Of a stretch of DNA of 39,473 nt, positions 1-7,757 are shown one piece after another. The position numbers and the translations under genes are program-made. The notes beneath the pieces were generated by a model. That model saw only the letters and a program-made list of their open reading frames with translations, searched no databases and was not told the DNA's origin. The DNA comes from CAZLLE01 sp964560425 (GTDB lineage Bacteria > Campylobacterota > Campylobacteria > Campylobacterales > QNZT01). The stretch spans positions 1-39,473 of the forward strand of contig CAZLLE010000068.1 of the NCBI GenBank assembly GCA_964560425.1, written 5' to 3'. Position 1 is the first letter of the stretch. Every line of letters starts with the position of its first letter.

Positions 1-391
1 TCATAGCAAACCCAACAGCATTTGCAACACCCTGCCCTAAAGGTCCAGTTGTCACTTCAATACCAGGAACATCTCTATACTCTGGATGACCAGGAGTTTT
101 ACTTCCAAATTGTCTAAACGCTTTCAAATCTTCCAAACTCATATCATATCCCCAAAGATGCAGAAGTGAGTAAATCATAGAACTTGCATGCCCACCACTA
201 AAAACCAATCTATCACGATTGAGCCATTTTGGATTTTTTGGATTGTGGTTTAAATGAAGTGATAATACACTTACAATATCTGAGAGTCCCATCGCTACAC
301 CGGGATGTCCGCTGTTTGCTCTTTGAATCATATCTGCACTTAAAAATCTAACTGTATTTGCCATGTTTGTTAACATCTGTTTTTGTGGCAT
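1..391 (-). CDS. tkt: transketolase, N-terminal part (cut by window edge)
   Basis: Transketolase is a thiamine-diphosphate enzyme that moves two-carbon units in the non-oxidative pentose phosphate pathway. Only the first 130 codons are in the window; the remainder lies before base 1, so this is an edge effect and not a broken gene. Recognisable segments are ANSGHPGVAMG near residue 30, DRLVFSGGHAS near 70, GSKTPGHPEY near 100 and VTTGPLGQGVANA near 120, all N-terminal ThDP-domain signatures. The start is the ATG at 389-391. It lies 9 nt downstream of the ispA stop, so it is the last visible gene of the minus-strand housekeeping operon. Confidence 0.95.
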   Translation of the reverse strand, partial: MPQKQMLTNMANTVRFLSADMIQRANSGHPGVAMGLSDIVSVLSLHLNHNPKNPKWLNRDRLVFSGGHASSMIYSLLHLWGYDMSLEDLKAFRQFGSKTPGHPEYRDVPGIEVTTGPLGQGVANAVGFAM

Positions 392-400
392 TTTATTCCC

Positions 401-1264
401 CTATTTAAAATATATATTTATGTCTGTAAGTAATCTATCTTTTAGCACCAAATCTAACTGATCAATCTGTGCTTCAATTTTTGATTTTAATTTTGCTTTT
501 TCAATCAACGCACCTTCAATTCCTAAAAGGTTCGTAAATGAATTTTTACTGTTATCATTGTTGGTTGGTTTACCCGCAACTTCTGTCGTAAATGTAGCGT
601 CAATGATATCATCTTGCACTTGAAAGAGTAATCCTAGTTTAATACCAATATCATAAAGTAAATTTTGTTGATTTAAAGGCAAATCAACAATAATTGCCCC
701 CATTTTAAGACTTACAGCAATAAGTTTTGCAGTTTTATGTATATGTAGAAATTTTAGTTGTTCAATAGTTAATTTTTTCTCTTCAAAAAAACAGTCAATT
801 GCTTGACCTAAAACCATTCCCCCACTACCACTATTTTTGGAAAATTCTCTAATCAAAGCAACTTTAACTTTATCTGAAAGAGGAGCCTCTGCTATCATAA
901 GAAAACTATCAGTATTAAGTGCATCACCAACTAAAGTAGCGGTTACTTCACCATAAGTAACATGAAGTGTCTGCTTACCCCTTCTTAATGGAGAATCATC
1001 AAATGTAGGAAGGTCATCATGAATAAGAGAGTAGGTGTGTAACATCTCGATTGCAGTTGCAACATAAAAACTATTTTGCAGAAGTAATGGTTCATAAGCA
1101 TCTACGACACTTAAAAGTAGAAGTGGTCTAAATCTCTTTCCACCAGCTTCAAACATCTCAACCATTGCTTTTTCAAAGTGAGGGTGGAAACTCTCTTTTT
1201 TATATACATTTTGAGCTAAAAAAAGCTCAAACCCGTCTAATAGACCATTATCTAAGTTATTCAA
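401..1264 (-). CDS. ispA: (2E,6E)-farnesyl diphosphate synthase family
   Basis: A short-chain trans-prenyltransferase of 287 residues that condenses IPP with DMAPP or GPP to make farnesyl diphosphate for quinone tails and undecaprenyl-phosphate. The family marks are visible: GGKRFRP at 41-47, the first aspartate-rich motif DDLPTFDD at 83-90 followed by LRRGKQT, and the second motif DDIID at 218-222 after FQVQ. The two-residue insertion in the first motif is typical of bacterial short-chain (type II) enzymes. The C-terminal region after residue 250 is short and lysine-rich. Two bases separate it from the upstream YbaB gene, implying co-transcription. Confidence 0.92.
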   Translation of the reverse strand: MNNLDNGLLDGFELFLAQNVYKKESFHPHFEKAMVEMFEAGGKRFRPLLLLSVVDAYEPLLLQNSFYVATAIEMLHTYSLIHDDLPTFDDSPLRRGKQTLHVTYGEVTATLVGDALNTDSFLMIAEAPLSDKVKVALIREFSKNSGSGGMVLGQAIDCFFEEKKLTIEQLKFLHIHKTAKLIAVSLKMGAIIVDLPLNQQNLLYDIGIKLGLLFQVQDDIIDATFTTEVAGKPTNNDNSKNSFTNLLGIEGALIEKAKLKSKIEAQIDQLDLVLKDRLLTDINIYFK

Positions 1265-1266
1265 AC

Positions 1267-1596
1267 TTATTTTCCAAGCCCACCAAAACCGCCAAATCCA
1301 CCTAGCCCACCTAGCATATTAGAAGCAGCAAGCTTTTTATCATCTTCAACCATTTTGAGAACATCATTGACACAACTAATCAGTAGTATCTGCATAGCCT
1401 CTTTATCTTCTAAAAGAGAGTCATCTACATCAATATCAATAATTTCACCAAGACCATTTGCAGTGGCTTTTATCAAACCGCCACCACTTTTTGCTGAAAA
1501 CTCTTTATTAGCACTCTCTTCTTGCATTTTTTTAGCATTCTCTTGGGCTTGTTCTAATATTTCACCCATTTTGCTAAAATCCATTTTATCAAACAT
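1267..1596 (-). CDS. YbaB/EbfC-family nucleoid-associated protein
   Basis: A 109-residue protein of the YbaB/EbfC DNA-binding family, small dimeric proteins that coat DNA. It has an N-terminal helix (EILEQAQENAKKMQEE) and then the characteristic strand pattern with VDDSLLEDKEAM, where residues around 25-90 form the tweezer-like domain. The tail is glycine-rich (GGLGGFGGFGGLGK), as often seen in the family. Its start overlaps the end of panD by 8 nt, so translation is probably coupled. In many bacteria ybaB sits beside dnaX-recR; here it sits in a metabolic operon. Confidence 0.88.
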   Translation of the reverse strand: MFDKMDFSKMGEILEQAQENAKKMQEESANKEFSAKSGGGLIKATANGLGEIIDIDVDDSLLEDKEAMQILLISCVNDVLKMVEDDKKLAASNMLGGLGGFGGFGGLGK

Positions 1597-1954
1597 GATT
1601 TTTTATCTCATCAATACTATTTTTTTCATTTAAAAGTACAACATGAGGCTCAAAAGTTTCAGCCTCTTCAAATGTCATACTAGCATATGCAATGATAATA
1701 ATAATATCATCAATTTCCGCTTTTCTAGCGGCTGCACCATTGAGGCAAATATCTCTTTTACCTCTCTCACCCTCAATTACATAAGTGGCAAACCGTTCAC
1801 CATTATTAATATTGACAATCTCTACCTTTTGACCAACTCTAAGCTTCGCAGCATCCATCAACTCTCTATCAATAGTAATAGACCCCACATAATTTAGATT
1901 AGCATCAGTAACCCTTGCTCTATGTAGTTTTGAGTAGAGCATATCAATAGTCAT
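1589..1954 (-). CDS. panD: aspartate 1-decarboxylase (pyruvoyl enzyme)
   Basis: Decarboxylates L-aspartate to beta-alanine for pantothenate and CoA synthesis. At 121 residues it has the usual length. The self-cleavage site is visible as Y22-V-G24-S25, where cleavage after Gly24 turns Ser25 into the pyruvoyl cofactor. This also confirms the ATG at 1952-1954 as the start, because the family keeps Ser at position 25. Other conserved pieces are KLHRARVT (9-16), the GERF segment and NGAAAR in the middle, and IIIIAYA further on. It is 6 nt downstream of the ferredoxin gene and overlaps the YbaB gene by 8 nt. Confidence 0.95.
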   Translation of the reverse strand: MTIDMLYSKLHRARVTDANLNYVGSITIDRELMDAAKLRVGQKVEIVNINNGERFATYVIEGERGKRDICLNGAAARKAEIDDIIIIIAYASMTFEEAETFEPHVVLLNEKNSIDEIKNHV

Positions 1955-1960
1955 GACTAT

Positions 1961-2335
1961 CTACCTTCCTGCCATTTTCATAGCTTCCAAAGGAGCTAAA
2001 GGAGCATCCCAAAACTCTTCTGCAATCAAATATTCACTTACCGGTTTTTCACCAATAATATGTTCATCAATAATTCTATCAATTTTCTCTTTTGTAAGAG
2101 CTACATACATAAAATGTCCAGGTTCTACCAACATAACTGGTCCCATTTGACATCTATTTAGACATGCTGTTCTTACTGGTTGTACTGTAGCAATAAGACC
2201 TTTTTCCATCAATTTCATCCCCAAATGTTGAAATAGATCTCTTGTTGTATCATTTACACAGCTTGGCTTTGGCATCCCTGGAGGTGACGCTTGTTCACAT
2301 TTAAAAATATAAAATGCTGGTTGTGGTATTCCCAT
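1961..2335 (-). CDS. thioredoxin-like [2Fe-2S] ferredoxin
   Basis: A 124-residue ferredoxin of the thioredoxin-fold [2Fe-2S] type, related to the NuoE C-terminal domain and Azotobacter FeSII-like proteins. Four cysteines are spaced C13-x12-C26 and C58-x3-C62, the expected ligand pattern. ACLNRCQMGPVMLVEP surrounds the second pair. It has no signal peptide, so it is cytoplasmic. Its redox partner cannot be told from the sequence. Clustering with an Nfu Fe-S scaffold gene in the same operon fits Fe-S metabolism. A 40-nt gap separates it from murE upstream. Confidence 0.88.
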   Translation of the reverse strand: MGIPQPAFYIFKCEQASPPGMPKPSCVNDTTRDLFQHLGMKLMEKGLIATVQPVRTACLNRCQMGPVMLVEPGHFMYVALTKEKIDRIIDEHIIGEKPVSEYLIAEEFWDAPLAPLEAMKMAGR

Positions 2336-2375
2336 AATTATTCCCCTATATTAAAATTCGCTCTATTCTATTCAA

Positions 2376-3680
2376 TTATCTATTAAATTTTTCTTTTATT
2401 ATATTTCTAATAATCAGACGATCATCAAAAGCAATTTTTTGACCTTTTATCTCCTGATACTCTTCATCACCTTTACCAAGAACTAATATCACTTCGCCCT
2501 CTTCAAGTTCATCAATAGCCATCTTAATAGCTTTTTGTCTATCTACTATAATTTTAACTTTATCTTTCTGCTCAATTGCTACATAAATATCATCAATAAT
2601 ATCTTCAGGCTCTTCACCCCTAGGATTATCATTTGTCAAATAGATCTTTTTTGCATACCTATTTGCAACTCTTCCCATCATAGGTCTCTTTTTTCTATCT
2701 CGATCTCCTCCTGCTCCAAAAACAACAGATATATCTTTATCTTTTAGAGAATCTAAAACTTTTTCCATTCCATCAGGAGTATGTGCAAAATCTACAATAA
2801 TAAGCGGTCTTTCACTCACAACTTCCATTCGCCCAGCTACCCCAGCAAAATTTTCTACTACATTACAAATTTCTGAAAGTTTTCGTTTTGTAACCAACTG
2901 AACGGAGGCAATTGCAGCCAAAAGATTATAAACATTAAAAAAACCATGCATAGAAGATGAAAACTGTTCTTGATCTCTAAAATATTTTATTGCTGCTACA
3001 ATTCCATTATTTAAAGAGTATGCCATAATATTAAAAGAGGCAGGAGCATCAAGAGCATAGGTATAACAATTTTTTATATTAAACTCTATTTTTTTAGCAT
3101 CTTTGTTAATAAGTTTAAGCGTATCATCCATAAAAAATGAAGCTTTTGCCCTCTTATAGTTTTCAAAACTACCATGATAATCAAGATGATCTTGTGTAAT
3201 ATTAGTAAAGACTTTGAGTGCAAACTTTAGCCCTTCAATCCTATTTTGAGATATAGCATGAGAACTTACTTCCATGATAAAGTACTCACATCCTGCCTTT
3301 TTAGCTCTAAAAAGATTATACATCGTTCCCAAAAGAAGAGGAGTAGTTAATGTTTTTCCTTCTACTCTCTCTTCATTGATATAAAGACCTCTAGTCCCCT
3401 GAAAAGCAACCTTATAATCCAAATCCAGAAGCATAGAGTATATTGCCGCAGCCGTTGTAGTTTTACCATTAGTCCCTGTAATACCAATAATTTTCATATC
3501 AGATATATCAAAAAACTCTTCTAACTCTTTTGGAGAAACAATGTCAACAGCTCCATTTTTTTTAGCATCTTCTAAAAATGGTTGGTTTTGTTCACAACAA
3601 AAAAATGCTGTTTGATTATCAATATCTTGTGAATTATCACTAAGATATCTATATTTATTATGATTAATTTCTATTTTCAA
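2376..3680 (-). CDS. murE: UDP-MurNAc-tripeptide synthetase (meso-DAP adding)
   Basis: Adds meso-diaminopimelate to UDP-MurNAc-L-Ala-D-Glu in peptidoglycan synthesis. At 434 residues it is shorter than E. coli MurE (about 495), which is usual in Campylobacterota because the N-terminal UDP-binding domain is reduced. Visible motifs are the P-loop GTNGKT (69-74), EVSSHA (137-142), DYHGSFENYKRAK (167-179, with the family's carbamylated lysine region), HGFFNVYNLLAA (245-256) and DNPR (351-354), which selects meso-DAP over lysine. GKGDEEYQ lies at 402-409. It starts 3 nt after the TPR-like gene. Confidence 0.95.
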   Translation of the reverse strand: MKIEINHNKYRYLSDNSQDIDNQTAFFCCEQNQPFLEDAKKNGAVDIVSPKELEEFFDISDMKIIGITGTNGKTTTAAAIYSMLLDLDYKVAFQGTRGLYINEERVEGKTLTTPLLLGTMYNLFRAKKAGCEYFIMEVSSHAISQNRIEGLKFALKVFTNITQDHLDYHGSFENYKRAKASFFMDDTLKLINKDAKKIEFNIKNCYTYALDAPASFNIMAYSLNNGIVAAIKYFRDQEQFSSSMHGFFNVYNLLAAIASVQLVTKRKLSEICNVVENFAGVAGRMEVVSERPLIIVDFAHTPDGMEKVLDSLKDKDISVVFGAGGDRDRKKRPMMGRVANRYAKKIYLTNDNPRGEEPEDIIDDIYVAIEQKDKVKIIVDRQKAIKMAIDELEEGEVILVLGKGDEEYQEIKGQKIAFDDRLIIRNIIKEKFNR

Positions 3681-3683
3681 CTA

Positions 3684-4244
3684 CTATTTAACCTCTAATT
3701 GTTTTAAAACACTCTTAAAAAATTTCTCGCCAGGATATAAAGAGAGTGCACTTTCAAGATAATTCAGTGCCAAATCTTTATAACCATTTTCAAGTAACTT
3801 TTCCAAAAAATCTATAAAGTCCTCTTTTTTATGGATAATAATTTTGGAACTAAACATTAAATCTTCCAAAGCACTCTTAAAATCACCACGGTCCTCAATA
3901 AAATTTTTAAAATCTATATAATTGATACCATCTTCTAAAGCAATAAAATTTTTCTCAATATCAGAGAATAGTGAAAAAAGTATCTCACTATTTACCTCAT
4001 TAGAGTGAATAATATTTTCAACAACACTATTTGCATTATCAACATCATCAATTTTACTTACTTCATAAAATTCAAAAAGAGCAACTGCTTCATCCTCTTT
4101 TTCAAATGCCATATCAGCAAGCATAGCACCTATCTTAGCCTCTCTATCATTTGGCTTATCTTTAAGTGCAAAAGAAAAATTTAACAATGCCATCTTATAA
4201 TCTCTTTGAAAAAAACTATTTTTTGCTTGCTCTTTATAGTTCAT
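3684..4244 (-). CDS. TPR-like protein of unknown function
   Basis: A 186-residue acidic protein with no signal peptide. The first 35 residues (from YKEQAKNSFFQRDYKMAL) and the last 40 (NGYKDLALNYLESALSLYPG) read like tetratricopeptide-repeat helices: alternating small and aromatic residues with a proline after the second helix. The middle is helical and without recognisable catalytic residues. It lies between the Nfu scaffold gene (3-nt gap) and murE (3-nt gap) and is surely co-transcribed with both. A scaffold or adaptor role in envelope synthesis is possible but not shown by the sequence. Confidence 0.75.
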   Translation of the reverse strand: MNYKEQAKNSFFQRDYKMALLNFSFALKDKPNDREAKIGAMLADMAFEKEDEAVALFEFYEVSKIDDVDNANSVVENIIHSNEVNSEILFSLFSDIEKNFIALEDGINYIDFKNFIEDRGDFKSALEDLMFSSKIIIHKKEDFIDFLEKLLENGYKDLALNYLESALSLYPGEKFFKSVLKQLEVK

Positions 4245-4247
4245 AAG

Positions 4248-4535
4248 TTACCCCTGATTTGCAATTTGCTCAATCATATGTTCCATCCCTTGAGCGATAT
4301 TAATAACTTCTAATTCAGGATGAATATCCATTCTAAGTTGTCTCTCAATACCATATTTAATCGTCTGATTACTTGCAGAGCAACCTACACATGCACCTTG
4401 AAGCTGTACAAAAACTTTTCCATTTTTTATATCCAAAAGTTTCATACCACCACCATCTAATGCCAACATTGGCTCTACTTTCTCAAGAGAAACCTCTACT
4501 ACTGGTCTTAACTCCTCATCTGTAAATGGAATCAT
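4248..4535 (-). CDS. Nfu/NifU C-terminal-domain Fe-S scaffold protein
   Basis: A 95-residue protein made of a single Nfu (NifU C-terminal) domain, which carries or transfers Fe-S clusters through a CxxC pair. Residues LDGGGMKLLDIKNGKVFVQL and then GACVGCSASNQT show the conserved layout, with CVGC as the cluster ligands. It has no IscU-like N-terminal domain and no A-type domain, so it is a stand-alone carrier. It is the first gene of the minus-strand operon ending in tkt, behind an extended -10 promoter with a dyad. A ferredoxin further down the operon could be one client. Confidence 0.9.
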   Translation of the reverse strand: MIPFTDEELRPVVEVSLEKVEPMLALDGGGMKLLDIKNGKVFVQLQGACVGCSASNQTIKYGIERQLRMDIHPELEVINIAQGMEHMIEQIANQG

Positions 4536-4557
4536 CTAAAATACCCCCTATATTATC

Positions 4558-4573
4558 CTATCTAAGTAGATAG
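4558..4573 (-). promoter_or_regulatory. perfect dyad just downstream of the nfu -10 box
   Basis: CTATCTA-AG-TAGATAG is a 7-bp perfect inverted repeat with a 2-nt centre. It touches the -10 hexamer and covers the expected transcription start, a place where a bound repressor would block RNA polymerase. A hairpin with a 2-nt loop is unlikely, so a DNA-level operator is the better reading. The regulator is unknown. Confidence 0.4.
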
Positions 4574-4579
4574 ATTATA
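4574..4579 (-). promoter_or_regulatory. -10 box of the nfu-murE-panD-ispA-tkt operon
   Basis: On the minus strand the sequence reads TGATATAATC, an extended -10 (TG-n-TATAAT), about 40 nt before the nfu ATG. No good -35 is seen, as is common for sigma-70 promoters of Campylobacterota. AT-rich DNA lies upstream. Confidence 0.6.
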
Positions 4580-4662
4580 TCAGAAAGGAATTAAAAAATG
4601 TTAACAAGTATTTAAATAATAACTATAAATAAAACTACTGGGAATTTTTGAATAAAGGAGAT

Positions 4663-4691
4663 ATTAATAGGGCATTTCCTGCCCTATTAAT
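4663..4691 (-). terminator. hairpin at the end of the ribosomal supercluster
   Basis: Twelve-base-pair perfect stem ATTAATAGGGCA / TGCCCTATTAAT with a 5-nt loop, 24 nt after the rplQ stop. The tract after it is only moderately U-rich in either direction. It sits between the last ribosomal gene and the nfu promoter, the expected place for the operon terminator. Confidence 0.65.
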
Positions 4692-4714
4692 TATATTATG
4701 TAGTAAAAGAGGTA

Positions 4715-5065
4715 TTAAACAAGCTCAATAAAAGCCATAGGCGCAGCATCACCGCGTCTAGTTCTTGTCTTGATAACTCTTGTATATCCACCATTTCTAT
4801 CTTTATATTGAGGTGCAATCTCCTCAACTAATTTGTTTGTAGTCTCTTTATCTTGCAAAGAAGCAAATATTGCTCTGTGTGCATTAAAATCACCTACTAC
4901 CGCTTTTGTAATTAACTTCTCAAAATACGCTCTAAGTTCTTTTGCTTTTGGAAGTGTCGTCTCTATTCTTCCACTCTTAATCAATGCAATTGATAAGTTC
5001 TTAAGCAAAGCTTTTCTATGACTAGAGGTTCTTCCAAGCTTTCTATATCCGTGCTTATGTCTCAT
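4715..5065 (-). CDS. rplQ: 50S ribosomal protein L17
   Basis: L17 (116 residues), a large-subunit protein near the peptide exit tunnel. The opening MRHKHGYRKLGRTSSHRKAL is diagnostic of the family. TRVIKTRTRRGDAAPMAFIELV near the C-terminus matches the conserved end. It is the last gene of the alpha operon, 5 nt after rpoA, and is followed by a hairpin at 4663-4691. Confidence 0.97.
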   Translation of the reverse strand: MRHKHGYRKLGRTSSHRKALLKNLSIALIKSGRIETTLPKAKELRAYFEKLITKAVVGDFNAHRAIFASLQDKETTNKLVEEIAPQYKDRNGGYTRVIKTRTRRGDAAPMAFIELV

Positions 5066-5070
5066 GACTC

Positions 5071-6084
5071 TTATGCCTCACTTTTTTCTATTTTTAACTC
5101 TTGGATTTTTGTATTTAATGCTTTTAACATATCATTATCAAAATTGTATCCAACTGGAAAACCTAGTGTCTCTAGTTTTCCTGTAATCTCTTCAAAAGAT
5201 TTTTTTCCAAGATTTTTAAGCCCTTTAAGCTCTAACTCACTCATTAAAGATAATTCTGCAACAAATTGAATATTTGCACGATCTAAACAGTTAAAACTTC
5301 TCGCACTCAGATTCATAACATTTACATCTTGTAAAAGTTTTTGCATATCTGCTGAATTATCAAATTCACTCTCTTGTGAAACAATACCAATATTAATTGC
5401 TTTACTAAAGATAGAGATCTGTCCATTAAATGCTTCAATTGACTCTTTAAATGCTTGAACTGGTGCAATTTGACCATCTGTTTCAACATCAAAAATAATC
5501 TTTTCGTATGTAGGATCATCTTCTACAAGCATCTGTTCAATTGTATAAAGTGCCTTTCTTACTGGCGTAAAAAATGCATCTACAGGAATAAAATCTTCTG
5601 CAACATTATCTCTAAACTCTTCACTAGCAACATATCCAATACCTTTTTCAATAACTAATGAAAAATTAAGTTGAGCATCCTCATTAATTGTTGCAAGGTG
5701 ATTTTCAGGAGTAACAATCTCAATAATATCGTTAGAAAGATCACTACCTTTAATCTCTTTATGACCATCAAATGAATAAGCTACTTCTGCTTTATTAGAC
5801 TCATTTTTAATTTTAAATCTAATATTTTTAAGATTTAAAATAAAAAGAGCTACATCTTCAAGCATACCACGAATACTATCAAATTCATGAGTAACACCAT
5901 CAATCTTTACAGCTGTTACTGCATACCCAGCAGACGCACCATATAGAAGTCGTCTTAAAGGGTGTGCTACAGTAATTGCAAAACCTGTCTGAAATGGATA
6001 AACTACAATTTTTACTCTATTTTCACTTATCTGCTCTATCTCAATCTCATGTGGCATATAAAGTGATGTACTGATTTTCTTCAT
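5071..6084 (-). CDS. rpoA: DNA-directed RNA polymerase subunit alpha
   Basis: RNA polymerase alpha (337 residues) assembles the core enzyme through its N-terminal domain and contacts promoter UP elements and activators through its C-terminal domain. The N-terminal signature GFAITVAHPLRRLLY appears near residues 34-48. The linker falls near residue 240. The C-terminal helix-hairpin-helix domain is visible as NLSARSFNCLDRANI, then LMSELELKGLKNLGKKSFEEI. Placement between rpsD (15 nt) and rplQ (5 nt) is the standard alpha-operon order. Confidence 0.98.
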   Translation of the reverse strand: MKKISTSLYMPHEIEIEQISENRVKIVVYPFQTGFAITVAHPLRRLLYGASAGYAVTAVKIDGVTHEFDSIRGMLEDVALFILNLKNIRFKIKNESNKAEVAYSFDGHKEIKGSDLSNDIIEIVTPENHLATINEDAQLNFSLVIEKGIGYVASEEFRDNVAEDFIPVDAFFTPVRKALYTIEQMLVEDDPTYEKIIFDVETDGQIAPVQAFKESIEAFNGQISIFSKAINIGIVSQESEFDNSADMQKLLQDVNVMNLSARSFNCLDRANIQFVAELSLMSELELKGLKNLGKKSFEEITGKLETLGFPVGYNFDNDMLKALNTKIQELKIEKSEA

Positions 6085-6099
6085 GTATATTCCTACTTA

Positions 6100-6726
6100 C
6101 TATTTAGAGTAAAGTTCAACGATCAATCTCTCTTCAACTGGTATCACTACCTCTTCTCTCTCTGGTACTCTTGTATAAATTCCCATAGTTTTCTCTATCT
6201 CAACATCAACCCAAGGAACCATACCTGTTTGAGCAGTTAACTCACCAGCTCTTACGATTTGAGGGTTTGTTTTAGATTTTTCTCTGATCTCAATTTTTTG
6301 ACCGGCTTTTACTCTATATGAAGGAATATCTACTTTTTTACCATCTACTAGAATATGACCATGTGTTGTTAATTGTCTTGCAAAACTTCTTGTTGTTGCA
6401 AAACCCATTCTATAAACAACATTATCTAATCTTCTCTCTAGTAAAAGAATAAGGTTTGCACCTGTATTTCCTTCCATATTATTGGCATCTTTAAATAGTC
6501 TTCTAAACTGTTTCTCAGATACACCATACATAAATTTCGCTTTTTGCTTTTCACGAAGTTGCAAACCATATTCGCTAACTTTTGTTCTTCTTTGACCATG
6601 TTGCCCAGGAGCATAAGGTCTCTTCTCTAAAGCACTTTTTCCAGCTAATCTTCTCTCACCCTTAAGATTAAGGCTAACACCCAATCTTCTCTCAATTTTT
6701 TCTACAGGTCCTCTATATCTTGCCAT
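6100..6726 (-). CDS. rpsD: 30S ribosomal protein S4
   Basis: S4 (208 residues) is a primary 16S rRNA binder and, in many bacteria, the translational repressor of the alpha operon. The N-terminal region lacks the zinc-cysteine cluster. RPYAPGQHG (about 36-44) and the S4 RNA-binding domain RLDNVVYRMGFATTRSFARQ (about 98-117) followed by HGHILVDGKKV are visible. Its likely autoregulatory target here would be the structured leader before rpmJ; this is inferred. Confidence 0.98.
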   Translation of the reverse strand: MARYRGPVEKIERRLGVSLNLKGERRLAGKSALEKRPYAPGQHGQRRTKVSEYGLQLREKQKAKFMYGVSEKQFRRLFKDANNMEGNTGANLILLLERRLDNVVYRMGFATTRSFARQLTTHGHILVDGKKVDIPSYRVKAGQKIEIREKSKTNPQIVRAGELTAQTGMVPWVDVEIEKTMGIYTRVPEREEVVIPVEERLIVELYSK

Positions 6727-6735
6727 TGTTTACCC

Positions 6736-7128
6736 TTACACTCTTCTTCGTTTTGGTGGTCTACAACCATTATGAGCCAAAGGTGTTACATCTTTAAAGT
6801 AAAGAACTTTAAGACCTTCTATTGCACCTACGCTTTTTACTGCCGTTTCTCTACCTGAGCCAGGTCCCTGAACTTTAATACCAACCTCTTTAATTCCATG
6901 CTCCATAGCTTTTGCCATTGCATCTTCTACAGCTTGTTGTGCAGCATAAGGTGTAGATTTTTTACTACCTTTAAATCCTAATGCACCAGCAGATCCCCAA
7001 GTAATTACATTACCCATTTCATCTGTTACAGTAATTACTGTATTATTAAATGTTGCAGCGATATGAACAATACCTTTTGCAATATTTTTCTTAACAACTT
7101 TTTTTCTAGTTACTTTTCTTTTTGCCAT
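6736..7128 (-). CDS. rpsK: 30S ribosomal protein S11
   Basis: S11 (130 residues) lies on the platform of the small subunit and contacts mRNA in the E site region. IVHIAATFNNTVITVTD, GALGFKGSKKSTPYAAQQA and the C-terminal DVTPLAHNGCRPPKRRRV are family-diagnostic. The lysine-rich N-terminus is ordinary. It lies 9 nt after rpsM and 9 nt before rpsD. Confidence 0.98.
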   Translation of the reverse strand: MAKRKVTRKKVVKKNIAKGIVHIAATFNNTVITVTDEMGNVITWGSAGALGFKGSKKSTPYAAQQAVEDAMAKAMEHGIKEVGIKVQGPGSGRETAVKSVGAIEGLKVLYFKDVTPLAHNGCRPPKRRRV

Positions 7129-7137
7129 ACCCTACTC

Positions 7138-7500
7138 CTATGCCGCGCCGACAGTTTTTCTTCTGCCTTTTCTTGTTCGAGCATTTGTTTTAGTCTTTTG
7201 ACCTCTTACAGGCAGACCTCTTCTATGTCTAATACCTCTATAGCTTCCTAAGTCCATAAGACCTTTGATATCCATAGCAACTTTTTTTCTAAGATCACCT
7301 TCAACCATTACAGATGCTTCGATCTCTTTACGAATATCAGCTATTTCATCTTCACTAAGTTCGTGAACTCTTTTATCAAAAGAGATATTTACTTTATTTA
7401 ACAACACTCTTGATGTTGCTAAACCAATACCATAAATATAAGTAAGTCCATACTCTACTCTCTTTTTCTTCGGTAAATCTACACCAGCAATCCTAGCCAT
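7138..7500 (-). CDS. rpsM: 30S ribosomal protein S13
   Basis: S13 (120 residues) sits at the head of the small subunit and forms bridges to the 50S and to P-site tRNA. MARIAGVDLPKKKRVEYGLTY at the start is cut at its own ATG, and RGIRHRRGLPVRGQKTKTNA near 91-110 is conserved with the KGRRKT tail. It is 2 nt downstream of rpmJ, so the two are probably translationally coupled. Confidence 0.98.
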   Translation of the reverse strand: MARIAGVDLPKKKRVEYGLTYIYGIGLATSRVLLNKVNISFDKRVHELSEDEIADIRKEIEASVMVEGDLRKKVAMDIKGLMDLGSYRGIRHRRGLPVRGQKTKTNARTRKGRRKTVGAA

Positions 7501-7502
7501 AG

Positions 7503-7616
7503 TTATCCTTGTCTCTGTTTATGTTTAGGGTTTGAGCAAATTACTCTTACAGCCCCTCTTCTTTTAATAATTTTGCAATTATCACACATTTTTTTTACTG
7601 ATGGTCTAACTTTCAT
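7503..7616 (-). CDS. rpmJ: 50S ribosomal protein L36 (zinc form)
   Basis: A 37-codon gene too short for a 60-residue cut-off. The product begins MKVRPSVKKMCDNCK and ends CSNPKHKQRQG. Ligands C11, C14, C27 and H32 make the zinc ribbon, so this is the zinc-binding form of L36. Two ATG codons are adjacent (7617-7619 and 7614-7616). AGGAG lies about 3 nt before the first and about 6-7 nt before the second, so the second is the better start and matches the family N-terminus. It is 2 nt upstream of rpsM and about 140 nt downstream of an internal promoter. Confidence 0.95.
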   Translation of the reverse strand: MKVRPSVKKMCDNCKIIKRRGAVRVICSNPKHKQRQG

Positions 7617-7631
7617 CATTATCTCCTAAAT

Positions 7632-7753
7632 CTTTTTCCACTTTACAAACAACAAACGAATAGGTTTATCGAAAACAGACAAACCAATAATTGAGAAAAC
7701 AGTGGAACTTTATCAATTACTCTTCATACAGTCTCGTCGCTTGGAAAAGAGAC
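7632..7753 (-). other. structured 5' leader of the rpmJ-rplQ (alpha) operon
   Basis: About 130 nt of untranslated RNA between the -10 box and rpmJ. Three pairings are visible: GTCTC/GAGAC (7731-7735 with 7749-7753) at the very 5' end; a long-range TTCCACT/AGTGGAA (7636-7642 with 7701-7707); and, enclosed by it, GGTTT/AAACC (7663-7667 with 7681-7685). The long-range stem ends close to the rpmJ Shine-Dalgarno, so folding could control ribosome access. In E. coli S4 binds a pseudoknotted leader of the equivalent operon; homology to that structure is not shown here. Confidence 0.45.
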
Positions 7754-7757
7754 GCGG

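Noticed and set aside
1..391. Truncated transketolase
   Set aside because: The frame is intact up to base 1; the truncation is the window boundary.
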